DNA of 60,054 nt, from contig CAUYUJ010020670.1 in assembly GCA_963575745.1 (NCBI GenBank), positions 92,501 through 152,554 of the forward strand, written 5' to 3'. Within the stretch, counting starts at the first letter, position 1. Each line of letters opens with the position of its first letter. A model generated the notes under the pieces. It worked only from the letters and a program-made list of their open reading frames with translations, was not told the origin of the DNA and ran no database searches. This DNA is from Prorocentrum cordatum (lineage: Eukaryota; Sar; Dinophyceae; Prorocentrales; Prorocentraceae). Positions 1 through 12,032 of the stretch are shown here, one piece after another. The position numbers and the translations under genes were made by a program.

Positions 1-39
1 GAGAGCTAGAGAGAGAGAGAGAGGAAGCGAGAGAAAGGG

Positions 40-80
<41 letters not shown>

Positions 81-164
81 GAGAGAGAGAGAGAGGGGGA
101 GTTGAGAGAGGAGACAGGCGAGAGAAAGAGAGAAGAGAGAAGAGAGAGAGAGAGAGAAGAGAGA

Positions 165-243
<79 letters not shown>

Positions 244-283
244 AGAGAGGTAAAGGAATACCACAGAGACGATAAAACGAGAA

Positions 284-363
<80 letters not shown>

Positions 364-433
364 GACAACATTGGAGAGGAGGGGGGGGGGGGGGGGAAGA
401 GAGAGAGAGAGACGAGAGAGAGAAGAGGATGAG

Positions 434-489
<56 letters not shown>
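1..489. repeat. GA/CT microsatellite
   Basis: Nearly pure GA dinucleotide on the plus strand, interrupted by short GGGGG and AAGA patches and one less regular spot near 240-285. It abuts the 3' end of LINE copy 1, which is read on the minus strand. The open frames across it (poly Ser-Leu, poly Arg-Glu) are repeat artefacts. Confidence 0.97.
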
Positions 490-491
<2 letters not shown>

Positions 492-1241
492 GGACAAGTA
501 GGCGGACCAGGGTCCGTCCGCGAGGCGCTCTGCGGTGCGACAACTCGCCAAACACTATTTGCGGCGGTGCAGCCTTGAGATACGAGGGCGGGCAACAAAC
601 CCCCTCCCCCGGCGCAATGCGACAGACGCTACAGACGGCGGACAGACGGTGAAGATCTCACGTGTCAGACCGCGTGAAGAAGGAGGCCCCAACAAGGAAG
701 GCGACGTGCTGACACGTGGCTAGGCGGCTTGGCAGACCGCCAGTTGGGCGCTTGGCCGCAAAGCGGCGCGCAGTGACGGGGCACCCCCCGCCCCCACGCC
801 CTGACACCGTGGACGCGGAGCCACGCGTGCACACGGGCAGGCAGAAAGGAGGAAATTAGCGCGGGGCACCAGGCGGAGCGCCGCGGAGCGATGACAGCAC
901 AGCTTGGATGGTGAGTGACGGCGCAGCACCATCGGGCGAGGGCGTAAGCAGCTCGGCGAAGGCACGCCCGGCGCGGTGGAGGCGCTGGAGCAGAGGGCCT
1001 TGACGGGCTTGAGCAGCGGCAAGGTCGGCGGCGAGAGCAGCGCGCCTCTGCTGAAGAGCGGCCATAGACTGGGACAGCTCGGTTTCGCGGTCGGTGAGGG
1101 GCGGCTGCTCAGTGCCTGCGGCCGCGGGCCTCGTGGCAGGGACGAGGTCATCGGTGCGCCTGGCCAGGTGGTGGACTAGCGCAGCACGGCGCTCCGTGTG
1201 TTGGCGGCCGTCACCCTTGAGAGGCGACTGGGGGGTACCAC

Positions 1242-1271
1242 GCGGTCCCAGGGCTGGAGCCGCTAGGGCCA
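1242..1271. repeat. nested hairpin, core GGCTGGAGCCG (site 1)
   Basis: The core is at 1252-1262. The flanks 1244-1251 and 1263-1270 pair outward with one mismatch and one wobble. Confidence 0.6.
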
Positions 1272-1357
1272 CGCCCCGTGAGGTCGGAAGAGCCGCGTCC
1301 TCGCGCCCAGCAGCAAGGAAAGCGTGGACGGGGTACGACGGCCTGACTGGCTCGGTG

Positions 1358-1389
1358 CCCTGCGGGGGGGCTGGAGCCGCCCCCGCGGG
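1358..1389. repeat. nested hairpin, core GGCTGGAGCCG (site 2)
   Basis: The core is at 1369-1379. The flanks pair outward over ten positions (GCGGGGG against CCCCCGC and beyond) with one wobble. Confidence 0.7.
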
Positions 1390-2438
1390 CTGGCGCTGGT
1401 GGGGGGACGGAGTTGGTGGCACGGTAGGACCAATCATGATGCCGTGCGAGGGCTCGGAGGTCGGCCGCGTAGTCGGGTGGCGTCTCGATAGGGCGGCATC
1501 GTCGGCAGCGTGGGGTGTCGGCGGGGCGTCGTCTACGCTGCCACTCAGTCCGAGGGGATCACCCAGGTCATCGTCGGCGTCTTGACGGTGAGCGGCATCA
1601 TCATGTGGGTACGATGTCGCTCTCGGTGGCGGAGTCGCGGTGGGCGTCGAGAGGTTGCCCGACGGGGCAGGGTTGGCGCTGGCTGGGCCGTCGTCCAAGA
1701 AGTCCAAACCCCCGCCGAAGCCGAACGGGTCGTCCTCCTGTTCATCGAGCATCACCCGTTGGGCCTCGGCCCAGAGCTCATCCGGGTCTTGCGGGATGAA
1801 TGGTCCAGCCGCGGGCGGTGCCTGGTCCGACAGCAGGGGGTTTGGTTCCATTTTGCTGAGTTCCGCAGCTGTGAACCCAGCCCTGCGGTGTGGGAGCGGC
1901 AGAGTACGGTGTCTGCGCTCGTAGATAGCGACATCGACCCCATGAAGCACAGTCGCTTGGCGATGTCGTGTTTTGGCAGCTTCAACAATGTCGTCAGGAA
2001 GGTTGTGAGTGCGTGCCGCCGCTGTGGCAAGGGCGTCGGCCTGACGGTTGAACTCCTCCGCGATGGGCCCGATGAGCCCACGGTCGATGCCCAGGTCTCC
2101 CAGGTGGCTGGCGACTTTTTCGACGCGAAACATGTCGGGCTTGGCCATGACACATCTGTGAATCCTTGCCCAGAGCTCCGCGTGCGTGCCCTGCGGCGCT
2201 GGATGTACGGCCGTTCGGCACACGCCGTCAGGTGGACGATGGCAAGGGTATCCGCAACCTGGGCGTTCTGCGTTAGGCCGTGAACGCGTGCACTGTAGTT
2301 CATGCGGTGGTCGATGCCGTAGTAGACGCCGTAGCCCGCTCGTGCTAGGAGTGGGATGGCTTGGTTGGTGCACGCACCGTCCGTGGCAGCATAGACCCAT
2401 GTCCATCCAGTGTCGTTGTCAAGGTTGGTGGTGTAGGT

Positions 2439-2461
2439 GTCCTGGGCTGAAGCCGCAGGAT
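2439..2461. repeat. nested hairpin, core GGCTGAAGCCG (site 3)
   Basis: The core is at 2445-2455, flanked by TCCTG and CAGGA, which are perfect complements. Confidence 0.65.
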
Positions 2462-2588
2462 CACCCTCAGGGGGGGGCCGCGGGATGGGCTGTGGCAGCG
2501 GGTCCCTCGCGAGGTCGGCCTGCAGGTCGAGGAGGGCTGGGTCTTCGTCGAAGAGCCCGCAGTGTCTTGTGTGCGGCGGAAGACGGGC

Positions 2589-3008
2589 TCACTGGTCGTC
2601 ACTGATGAGGGTGGTGAGAGGGAGTCTTTCTCGGGCCCAGCACTTGCAGTCGCGGACAGTGTGCTCCTGAGTGTCCTCTTCCTCGTCGCAGTAGCGGCAG
2701 ATGGGGCTGGGGTCTGCCGACGTGTTTGATCGGGATCGTCGCTGTTGGGTGTGATCCCCGCCCGACAGGTAGTTCAGGAGGAGCGCCAGCTGCCAGGCAG
2801 TGCATTTGGCTGCTCCTTTAGTTCGGGCGAGCCACGTGCTGGCGAAGAGGTCAAGGCCCTCTCTGACAGAGGCAAGGTAGCCAAGGTCGTGTCGCCGTGG
2901 CTTGATCCTCCGCAGAAAAGCCCTGCGTTGTGAGGCCCGCAGCATGTGTAGGAAGGCGTTTTGGGGTAAATTCAGCCAGCTGATCTGGCAGCCCCAGTCG
3001 CCGTACAT
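2589..3008 (-). pseudogene. LINE copy 1 post-RT zinc-binding domain
   Basis: The 139-codon frame continues the LINE downstream of the RT thumb. It is basic and Trp-rich, and ends in CRYC followed by EH and RDCKC (about 2700-2637). This C-x2-C...H...C arrangement is the zinc-binding motif found between RT and RNase H in many LINEs (zf-RVT type). A frame change separates it from the RT upstream and another from RNase H downstream. The first Met at 3008 is probably not a real start. Confidence 0.75.
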
Positions 3009-6000
3009 GATGCCAAATGTGGGCCAGGTCCATCGGAGCTGCTGGAGCGACTGGACGAGTCGTCCGACGGGTCCTCCACCAAACAGGGTCTGGACGTGTG
3101 TTGGAGGTCTCTGGCGAGCCCGCAGAGTGTAACGTCGCGGTTAACCTGTCGCCGCAGGCACAGGAATGCTTCACGCTGCGTGATGGCGTCGATCTCCAGG
3201 GCGTGTCCTGGGACGCACACGGCCATGAGAGTCCAGAACTCGACCCACTTGTTCACCTTGGGGCGGATAGCCGCCTTGAGGGCGTGGTTGTAGGCAGTTT
3301 TGGCTGGGCCTGATGGTGCTTGAATGTCGGTGCCCGTGGTGCAGACGCTGGCACCATTGGAGCGGGCGTGCCGCGCCTTGATAAGCATCGGCGATGGGAG
3401 CTTGCCAATGCGCGGCAGGCGAATAGTCGCCCTCCGTACACGGGCGTCTGCGGTGGCCGTGAGGTTAAGCGCGGCTGGAGCCGGCGCTGCCTCGGCGTTG
3501 ATGTAACTCCCGACGAGCTTGAAGGAATCGACCACACGTAGGGGGCGCTCCGCCAGTGTGAGCTGGGTAACGGCGGCGTGAAGCTCGTCGGTGAGCGCCC
3601 ACCCTGCCACTATACCAGGGTGAATGCGTTGACCTGAGAATCGATCAAACTTGGCGGTTTCGTCAAGAGATTTCTGCAGCTCAGACGCGGTGTGGGTAGT
3701 GGAGTTGCTGTCGTCAACAAAGGTAGTGCTAAGTGATCGGGGAACGTATCGATGCTGCCTCTTTGTCCACACGCACATGAGCAACTTGATGTCGTCCAGG
3801 GACCACGAGCTTCCCTGGAGGTGACCGTTAGTCCTGGCCAAGCCCTTAGAGAACGCTCCGTTCATGCGGATGTAGCGTTTGTGGTGTCTGTAAAAATTTC
3901 GGCGGACAGTAACGATGTCTTGAGGGCACCCCGCGTGCAGCGCAAGGTTGAGGCAGATGTCCGTGATGAGGTAGTCGAAGCACTTCTGTCGGTCAAGGGC
4001 AGCACCAGCTAAGGGGAGGAGTAAAGCCCTGGCGTGCTCGATTCGCAGGGCGAGAGAGGTGCTGACGTCCCCAATGGTGGCTTTGGGGACAGCGCCGAAG
4101 CTCGTGGCGTGGGTCCATCCTTTCCGCCAGTCCGTGAGGCTACGGTAGGCTGGCGCTTCCCACGCGTACATCCAAACGGAGAGAACCGAGAGAAGTCGTT
4201 GGTCCGTGGGGAGTTCCCCTCGGCCTTTTCGGAGGCACGGGTTTGGCACGTGAAGGAGGGGCTCTGGGATGATGCCAGTGCGTTGCATAGCACGTAAAAC
4301 GCTGGCAAAGAGGCGAAGGATGTCGTCGGGGAGCTCCTTAGCCTCCTTAGTTGTCCAGCCGTCGAGCCCCCCCGACCGGTGCGGTGAACGGGTGCGAATG
4401 AAGTGGATGAGTTGGTCATCGGTGAGGTGGAAAGGGGCTGCTGGTGATGGCGTAGGCAGCTCTTGTCGGTACTCGTCGTAGAAGTCTGCCCACGTCGGCA
4501 TAGCTTCGGCGTCATGGCCTGCGCGGGCGCGGTACCTGCCCAGGATGGGCTCCCAGGTGTCGACCATGAGCTTAAGCATGTCTTTGGTATTGGCAACGAT
4601 GGCGTTGGCGGGGAGGGCGTCGGGCACCTGGGCAGGTGATGGGTCACGAGTGCGGCCTTCGTCGTTGTCCGTGTCGAGCGAGCTACCGTCGCTGGGGCTG
4701 AAGCCGCCAGCGTCGGTGTCAGCATCACTATCGTCCGTACAAGCTTGGTCAGGGTTGAAGGCGGTGGAGTCGCAGTGGAGCTGAGCATCGTCGGGAGTGG
4801 CGGGCGTGCGGAGATACGCCGTGGGCGAGCGGTCGGCGGCCCGTGCGTATATGGCCGCCTTTCGCCCGCTTGGCTCACGGACACCCTCGGCCCAAATCTT
4901 GATGCGTTCAGCTTTGACACGGTTTGCACGTCGCGCCAGCTCGGCGTCAAGGTTTTGGATCAGACGGTCCAGGTGGTCTCCGCGTGGTGCTGAAACGTCG
5001 GGGGCCCAGGCCTCGGGGAAGGCCAGGAGGACCGTGGGGCGCAGCTTGTGGCAGAGAAGGCGGGCTGCAGTCCACGTGCAGTCGATGCGCTGCGCCAGGT
5101 ACGGCGGGATAGCATGGCAATCGATATGATGGTGCTGTCCGATAAAGCGCAGCTCACAAAGTTGCCGATGGAGCTTGCGAAGGCGGTTCATGTGGATCGT
5201 GGAAGCTCCGTAGGTGGGAAAAGCGCGGGGGACAGCGGGTCGCTCCTCGAACGTGGGTGTGAGCCCGTGCATGGTAGGGGGCTTCTTTTTTGGGTGGTCT
5301 GGCGGTGGAGGTGGCAGGTCGCGCAGCCGGGTGAGATGGTACTCATGGCTGGCCTCGTTAGCCAGGGCGAACATGCGTTCCACATCGTCGCGTGTGTCAG
5401 CCTGCTCCATGCGGTCATGGTATCGCCCTGCGATGAGGGTCCCTAATGCCTGAAGTTCGTGGTCCTCATGAGCTCCGTCGTTAGGAGGGTAAGGCGTGGG
5501 GGCCAGAAGGCGTGGGGCCGTGTGGTCGAGGCGGCTAAGGTCGAGTGTGACCTGCAGGCCAACATGGGACATCGCTGGCAAGTCACGCAGATAGCAGAAG
5601 TCGGTGACAAGGGATCGCGCCGCTTGGTTGGCGATGATATAATCGATGCGCGAAGTGCGGGGGCACTTGGTGACGCGGTCCCAGTCAGGGATATTGCCAT
5701 ATGTGTGCATGGTGTGGTCTGGTGTGCCTTCAGCGACGTTGGACCATCCGTGCTGCATCATGTGCAGCAGGGGTGGATTGTCGTCGATGTTCGTGTTGGC
5801 GTCCATACAAATGAAATACGGGGCTGAGCCGACCCTCGCGGCGGCGCAATCAGCAAGCCGAAACAAATCGGCGCTGTCCCCTCCAGCGACCCCGTAGAGG
5901 CTCGCAATGTAGATCCCAGCGGGCCCGTGGTTGTTTCGTCGCCGCCTGCGGCGGTGCTGGGTGCAGAGCGGGAGGAAGGCCTCGTGCCATCGTTTCTTGG

Positions 6001-6244
6001 CCTTGAGGGGTGGCGATACAGGTCGCAATGTCGTCGACGGTGGAGTCGACGATGGCGTCCTTAGAGAGGATGGCGACCCCGCCCGAGGCGCCGGTGTTGC
6101 CCTCGACCGTGTGGTCCGTGCCACCGTGAGCAGCTTTGCGCTGGGCTCGCGCCAGATCCAGGTCAGGTCCCAGACTGGCCTGGTATCCTCCGTGGTGTGG
6201 ATTGGCGGCGTTGGTAGCGATGGCTTGCCTGGTAGGCTTGGCAT
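2972..6244 (-). pseudogene. LINE copy 1 endonuclease C-terminus and reverse transcriptase
   Basis: Only the part after about 6012 is in the coding frame. The endonuclease second half has FICMDANTNIDD (about 5815), SRIDYIIAN (about 5650) and SHVGLQV (about 5565), matching the DxN, ID and S-x-H elements of AP-like nucleases. The reverse transcriptase has motif A ALDRQKCFDYL (about 4005-3970), motif B region HLQGSSWS (about 3820) and motif C TTFVDDSN (about 3725-3700). The enzyme would nick target DNA and prime reverse transcription from the nick. The frame ends at 2972, before the zinc finger. Motif B lacks the usual QGDPLS wording, but its place and the FVDD box make the RT call firm. Confidence 0.9.
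4685..4717. repeat. nested hairpin, core GGCTGAAGCCG (site 4)
   Basis: The core is at 4696-4706. Eleven positions on each side pair with a single T-T mismatch. Confidence 0.75.
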
Positions 6245-6479
6245 GTCGGGTCTCCTGCAGTGCTATGACTGCGGCGTTGTGGTCGACACCTAGAGCAGTG
6301 ATGGTTGGCCAGTTCGCTGGGAGACTCGTGATGTTGAGGCTGACGAGGTTGATGGAGCGACCTGGCCCGTCTCCGTCGGTGGAGCTGGGGTTTGCACGCC
6401 CCGCACGGTGGAGGGCAGCCTGGCCCTCACCCAGGTAGAAGGCTTGGCCACAGTAGGAGCTCATGGCGTCGCGGCAGAT

Positions 6480-6513
6480 TGGCTTGGACGGGGCTGAAGC
6501 CGCCGCCAGGCCA
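6480..6513. repeat. nested hairpin, core GGCTGAAGCCG (site 5)
   Basis: The core is at 6492-6502. The flanks pair over eleven positions with one bulged A and one wobble. Confidence 0.7.
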
Positions 6514-7703
6514 GAAGTATAGGCAAGGCATGGTCGACACTGCGCCAGGGGGGGTTCATAAACATCGGCAAAACTGCCTCGAAAAATCCTCCTCACTCCT
6601 GTGCCGTGGGGGACGGGGGGAGGAGAGGTGAGACGGCAGCAGAGGGAGAGGGAGGCGACTCCTCGATCCGTCCTGCCGAGAACAAGAACAAAAGCAAACC
6701 AGCGGCGGCAGCTCGGCGCGGCAGCGGCGCGACGCGCGCGCACATACTGCGCACGCGACACCGCTGGTCCGTCCTGCGGCGGCGCGCCCGCCCCGTCAGT
6801 ACCGTGATGAGCAGCATCAGGTGGAACAGCTCGAGCGGCGCGGTCGGTGGCCTGGCGCTGAGCCTCATCCATGCCCGCTGCCGTGAGGCACGCGTTGCGG
6901 ACAGGGCTGACTCCACGCGGGGCCGCCGCTGCCGCGGCAGCGGCTGAGGTGGCGGGGGCGCCGCCAGGGCTCTGAGGAGAAAGCGGTGAGCCGCCGCCGA
7001 AGCCCGCCGCGAGGTCCTTGACGCGGAACTTGTTCTTGAAGGGGTCGAAGGTCGGCGCCTCGTCGAGGGGGGCGACAACGCGGGTGGGCGGTGGCAACTC
7101 CTGGTCCGTGGACGGCGTCGGCTCGAGGTCGACCTGGCCAGGTTCGATGGCGCTGGCACCGAAACGTGGCACCACCTCGGGGGCTTGGCCATCAGCCTGA
7201 GTCTCGCGGGGCGGCGAGCTCGTGGAGCTCCCAGGGGCCTTGCGCGAGCTGTGGCGGCTGCAGGACCGGCTGCGCGGTACGCGCCCGCCCGTGTGGCGGT
7301 CGCGTGGCGAGGTCGCCTGGGTGTTTGCGCGCGCAGAGTCCGCCCTGCTCGGGGAGCGGATCGGCGCTGCGCAGGATGTTGGGCTGGGCTGGCGGGAGCC
7401 GCCTGTGCCGCCCGCCGCCGAGGCTGCAGCCTGGTCAGGGTCGACGGCGTCAGGCCGGGGGCTGACGTGGTGGGCACTGCCCTCGCTGTGCCGCGGGGAG
7501 GCGCTGTGGTGCGCCTGGGTGTACGTGAGGACGAGCGGGACGAGCGGCTGCCGCTCGCGCTCAGGGGGGCTAGGTTTTGCCTGGGCAGGGCGCAGCGCTG
7601 CGGCCACGTTTGGCGGGGGCGTGTGTTGGCGCGGCTGCCAGGCACGCACGTTCGCCTCGCGCCATCCTTCAGGGCGCCCTGTCCTGCCTCGGCTGGGTGC
7701 AGC

Positions 7704-7726
7704 CCCCTGGGCTGAAGCCGCAGGGG
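7704..7726. repeat. nested hairpin, core GGCTGAAGCCG (site 6)
   Basis: The core is at 7710-7720, flanked by CCCCTG and CAGGGG, which are perfect complements. Confidence 0.7.
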
Positions 7727-8646
7727 TTACCACTGCGGGCTGGTAGCTGGCGGTGCTGTCATGGCGGCCTGGGTAAAGGCCCCAGGCACGCGTGGACCCT
7801 GGCACGGGCGAGGTGGCCCGTGGGGGAGCCTGCACGCGTGCACGCGGGTAGCCGATGACCGCTGGGTGCACCCTGACGTGGGGGGCGTGGCCATAGCTGG
7901 AGGCGGCTGCTCCTGCCGCCGCGGGCCTGGCGCCAAGGGGGCCACGGTGATGGGCGGCTCCCCCGCCGTACACCGCGCTGTCGCCTGTCGGGACGCGCGC
8001 GGGAGAGCGGTTGCGTGGCGTGCTCGGCTGACCTGCGTCGCGTTGGTCGCGCTGCTGGGTGCGCTGCGGGTGCTGTTGGTAGCGCTGCTGGTCGGCTCTC
8101 GAGAGCGGGCGGGTGTCGGGGAGGATGGTGGGCACGTCGGGCCGCCGCCAGCCCTGATAGACGTGCTCGAAGGCGCGGTCTGGGTAGGTCTCCCCGACGG
8201 GTGAGTAGCGCCGCACATGCTCCACGTAGTCGATGTTCTGCGGCTCGGGGGGCACCGTGATGTTCACGGCTCGCTGGTGCGCTGGTCCATAGAGACAGAA
8301 ACTACCACGGTTGTTGCGGTCGTGGTTCAGCTCGGCTTCGGTCGTGGCACGGCTCACCATGGCGTCGCAGAGGCGCATGTCGTAGTCGAGAGCTTGGGGC
8401 CCAGGGCCGCCCTCGGCATCCCAGTACAGTACCACATCTCGCCAGCGGGTGCGGGTAGTGTGGATGCGCTCGGCGATAGACTCGCAGACGGTCCTGACTG
8501 TGACACGATCCCTATGCATGTTGGTGATGGCTAGGGAGTAAGGTCGGCGGACCGGTTTGTTGAAGATGAAGTCCTCCTTGAGGGCCTGGTGGGGGCCGAA
8601 GAGCACGTAGCCTTCCCTCCACAGCGGTTGGTCGGGGGACGGATCT

Positions 8647-10115
8647 TCAGGCATCCCCGTTCCTGTGAACCCAGGTGGCCGCCTCGTGCCGTCGGGCAAT
8701 CCCTGCTTGAGGACGCGACGCGGCCTCGGTGGTAGATACCATTGACCCTGGTAACCTGCTTGGCCTGGTTGTGGAGGCTCCCCCCCGGGGCCTGAAGGCG
8801 CTCGGGGGGGGTTCCTTGAGGTCGTGCTGGGCTGGCGCGTTGCCGTATTGGCGGGCGAGGATGTGCGGAGGCATCCCTGTGGCACGGACGTCGAACAGGC
8901 TGTTCGGACGAGGCGGATGAGGGCATCTGCTGGAGAGGCAGCATGTGTCGGAGTCCCTGTTGTCGGTGCTGTACGCACACGTCCAGCTGTTGCAAGAGTA
9001 GTCCGTGGACCAGTCCATAAGTGCACGTAGTCCGCGGAGGGAGCAGTCTGGGCACGTTGGTTGGCCCGAGGTGCCGAGCTGCGTGTTGCGGCGGGCAGCA
9101 CAGTACTGACAGCATTGGAATCGGCACTGTAGGCATGTCCAGCGTCCTGGTAGGGGCGGGAGCGCTTGCTCGTCGGTGCCTGCGTCGTCTGGGTGGGGTC
9201 GGGGTCGATCCCACAAAGGCCAGACGTCGGCGAACCAGGACTGGCCTGTAGTGCGGACCACCTCAGCGGGGAGGCGAGCGTCGTCAGCATGGCGCTCGAT
9301 CCACTGGGGCCCCAGGTCCGCTGGGATCATGACCGTGCGCCAAGTGTCGTCCGCCTTGACGTGGACTTGGGTCGGTGCCCAGAGCTTGGTAGTGGTATCG
9401 CCATGGTCGTGGTGGAGGATGACCAGCCGTCGCGACCCGCCACCGCAGGGTCGATAACGCGATGGCCCATGACGGTCGTCCCCCACGGTAAGTAGGCGCC
9501 GTCGTGGTGATCGCCTGGGTCAAGCCAGACCTCGATGCCAGGGGCATTGACACGGGCCCGCACATCGCGGACGTGGAAGGCGAGGACGTGGTAGGCGGTC
9601 GGCTCCTCTTCCGTCTCGATGTGCTCCCACGTCTCGATGTCGCTGTTGTCCGAGGTGGAGGTTCCGCCGCTCTGCCGTGACGAACGCGAGGCGGATCGCC
9701 GTGGGCGGGCATGGCCTCGGGCGAGGGCGGCGGCCGCGCTGATGAGGGACGGCGTACGGCGGTCGTCGGCTCCCGATGTCGTCGATGAGCGGTCTGGACT
9801 GTGTCCCAGGGCGGCACCTGACTGATAGGTGCGCGGTGGGCCAGACGCGGCCTCAGGGCTGGAGCCGCTGGGGCGCGGCTCTCGTGCGTCGGACTGCCCC
9901 CGCACGGGGGCGGCTTGCAAGCCAGTGTACACCAGGTCGATCAGTGGCTGCGGGTCCAGCTGGAGCTTGCGAAGCGAGACGCGTGGACGGGGCTGGTTGG
10001 GGTCTGCCCTGGTGGCGGCTTCGGTGTCGTAGTGCTGTTTAGCCCATGCTCGCGCTGCCTCTGGCGAGTATAGTGCCTGCGGCGGTGGCCACGCTGCCGC
10101 GATGTCCAGCCTGCG
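8647..10115 (-). pseudogene. LINE copy 1 ORF1, N-terminal and cysteine-rich part (broken)
   Basis: Two minus-strand frames share this part: one from the gap edge to about 9330, the other from 9486 to 8647. They read as one protein if a frame change near 9400-9480 is allowed. The first part is basic, with Arg/Ser-rich stretches. The second carries a dense cysteine cluster (WTCLQCRFQCCQYC, then TCPDC and more Cys pairs) at about 9150-8930, as expected of a nucleic-acid-binding zinc domain in a LINE ORF1. No start codon is visible because the 5' end lies in the gap. The role as RNA-binding chaperone is inferred from position and cysteines, not from a recognised family. Confidence 0.6.
9850..9874. 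repeat. nested hairpin, core GGCTGGAGCCG (site 7)
   Basis: The core is at 9857-9867. Seven flanking pairs follow, one of them a wobble. Confidence 0.6.
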
Positions 10116-10215
10116 NNNNNNNNNNNNNNNNNNNNNNNNNNNNNNNNNNNNNNNNNNNNNNNNNNNNNNNNNNNNNNNNNNNNNNNNNNNNNNNNNNNNN
10201 NNNNNNNNNNNNNNN
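10116..10215. other. assembly gap, exactly 100 N
   Basis: One hundred N bases, a conventional scaffold join of unknown size. It removes the 5' end of LINE copy 1. The sequence after it is purine-rich and unlike the LINE, so continuity across the join is unproven. Confidence 0.99.
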
Positions 10216-10810
10216 GCGCAGGTTCTCCTCTCGCTGGGTGTCGGCGCAGAGAAGGAGGAGTCAGAGGAGGAGAAATATGAGGAGAAGTGTGACAACGATG
10301 ATGAGGAGGATGAAGGTGATGATGAGAAAGAGGAGGAGGAAGAGGAGCAGGAGGAGGTACAGACTTAAGCTTTTTGGGGGCGACCCCGTTAGCATGCGGA
10401 GGGAGAAGGGAGCGCTCAGAATTCCACCATCTTGAAGGCAAAGTTTTCCAGCGAGACGGCAGCACAAGATTCCCACAGGCTCGTCCACGCGCACAGTACC
10501 ATGATGACATACACTACCTCTGCGGCACCCCTCTGTACCTCCACGTCACATGTGGATGAAAAGCCGAACATCCTGTCCTAAGACACGACAACAGTAGATA
10601 CTGAGTTTCACCATCGAGTGACTGGAATGCACCACCAACTGAGGTAAAGACGGGGAGGCTCACCCATTGAAGGGCTCTCGGGAGGAAGAGGAGGAGGAAG
10701 CGGAGGATGAGGAGGAGGAATACGAGAAGGACGAGGAGGGGAAGATGAGGGCGCCAGCTGTCACCAGCAGAACCGTCCGAAGCTCGAAGCTCGAAAGAGG
10801 GTCGGCGGGA
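10216..10810. other. purine-rich spacer, no gene seen
   Basis: GAGGA-rich tracts at 10245-10365 and 10675-10750 enclose about 300 bp of ordinary complexity (10380-10675). No motif or stable reading frame could be recognised in the middle part. Confidence 0.6.
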
Positions 10811-11095
10811 GGTGGTGATGATGTCGATGATGATGATGATGCTGATGATGATGATGATGCTGATGCTGATGCTGATTATGATGATGATCATGGTGATGAT
10901 GGTGAGGATGATGAGGAGGACGAGGACGATGACGATGACGATGCTGCTGATGATGATGCTGTTCATGGTGATGCTGATGATGCTGGTGATGCTGATGATG
11001 ATTCTTACGATGCTCATGATGATGCTGCTGATGATGATGGTGATGACGATGCTGATGATGACGGTGGTGATGATGATCATGATGATGACGATGCT
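10811..11095. repeat. GAT-type trinucleotide satellite
   Basis: Degenerate GATGAT/GCTGAT repeats. The poly-Asp and poly-Met frames across it are artefacts. Confidence 0.93.
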
Positions 11096-11762
<667 letters not shown>

Positions 11763-11767
11763 GGACA

Positions 11768-12032
11768 CGTGCACCACATCACCACGGCTCAACCGCCTTG
11801 GGATGAGCGTCCTTGTGGCTGCCTCATTTCCACTATAGCGAGCACCTCTTCTGGGTGAAATGGCGGGTCTGACGTGCATGCATCGGCGGGCGCTTATCCG
11901 AGGGCAACTGGTCCCTACGGCTCCGAGTAAAGCGACAGCGGCGGCACAGCAGCACACGGGGCGACCCCAGTACCGCCATCGAGGCCGACGAGCGCAAGTA
12001 GGCGCGAGAAGAGGCCAGGATGGCAAGCCAAA
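11768..12032 (+). repeat. 265-bp dispersed repeat, copy 1
   Basis: It matches 16537-16802 at roughly 93% with a few small indels and starts CGTGCACCACATCACC in both. Both copies are preceded immediately by a CTA array. No poly-A tail, tRNA-like box or protein was recognised, so whether this is a SINE, a satellite unit or a segmental duplication is open. The strand is arbitrary. Confidence 0.9.

Larger units (their letters stand above)
856..2460 (-). pseudogene. LINE copy 1 RNase H domain and C-terminal tail
   Basis: RNase H is split over two frames. The first gives TGWTWVYAATDGAC (catalytic Asp), ARAGYGVYYG and GLTQNAQVADTLAIV (about 2430-2230). After a shift near 2190 the next frame gives KVASHLGDLGIDRG and EFNRQADALATAAA (about 2110-2010), the C-terminal Asp/Asn-rich element of the family. 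It would degrade the RNA of the RNA-DNA hybrid. Beyond it is a tail of about 380 residues: acidic patches, a Pro/Ala-rich stretch, then a helical segment rich in Gln, Arg, Ala and Leu (about 1100-960) likely to form a coiled coil, ending at the stop at 856. The tail has no family I recognise. Confidence 0.8.
5850..9290 (-). pseudogene. LINE copy 1 ORF1 C-terminal half running into endonuclease N-terminus
   Basis: This is a long open frame (1146 codons). Its first roughly 150 residues are out of frame with the Cys-rich part. From about 8700 a folded-looking domain follows (residues SLAITNMHRDRVTVRTVCES and WRDVVLYWDAEGG at about 8540-8410). A long Pro/Ala/Ser/Arg-rich low-complexity region spans about 8150-6450. 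The AP-endonuclease start comes at about 6352-6060 (NLVSLNITSL, then AVIALQETRH, whose Glu is the expected catalytic residue, then GGVAIL). The frame leaves the endonuclease near 6012; the rest of the domain is in the next frame. The join to RT is therefore broken. ORF1 and ORF2 may be separate proteins; I could not locate an ORF2 start. Confidence 0.75.
490..10115 (-). mobile_element. LINE copy 1: APE-type non-LTR retrotransposon, decayed
   Basis: Read on the minus strand, the order is a Cys-rich ORF1, AP-like endonuclease (about 6350-5550), reverse transcriptase (about 4400-3450), C-terminal zinc finger (about 2700-2637), RNase H (about 2430-2010) and a long Pro-rich tail ending at 856. This is the order of plant-type L1-like LINEs. 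At least five frame changes break it, so no full polyprotein survives. The 5' end is lost in the 100-N gap. The 3' end runs through about 365 bp of untranslated sequence into the GA microsatellite. Seven short hairpins with one core lie inside it. No target-site duplication could be seen, since one border is a gap and the other a microsatellite. Confidence 0.88.

Noticed and set aside
6-652. Open frames with poly Ser-Leu or Arg-Glu in the GA repeat
   Set aside because: They arise only from the dinucleotide repeat and have no unique sequence.
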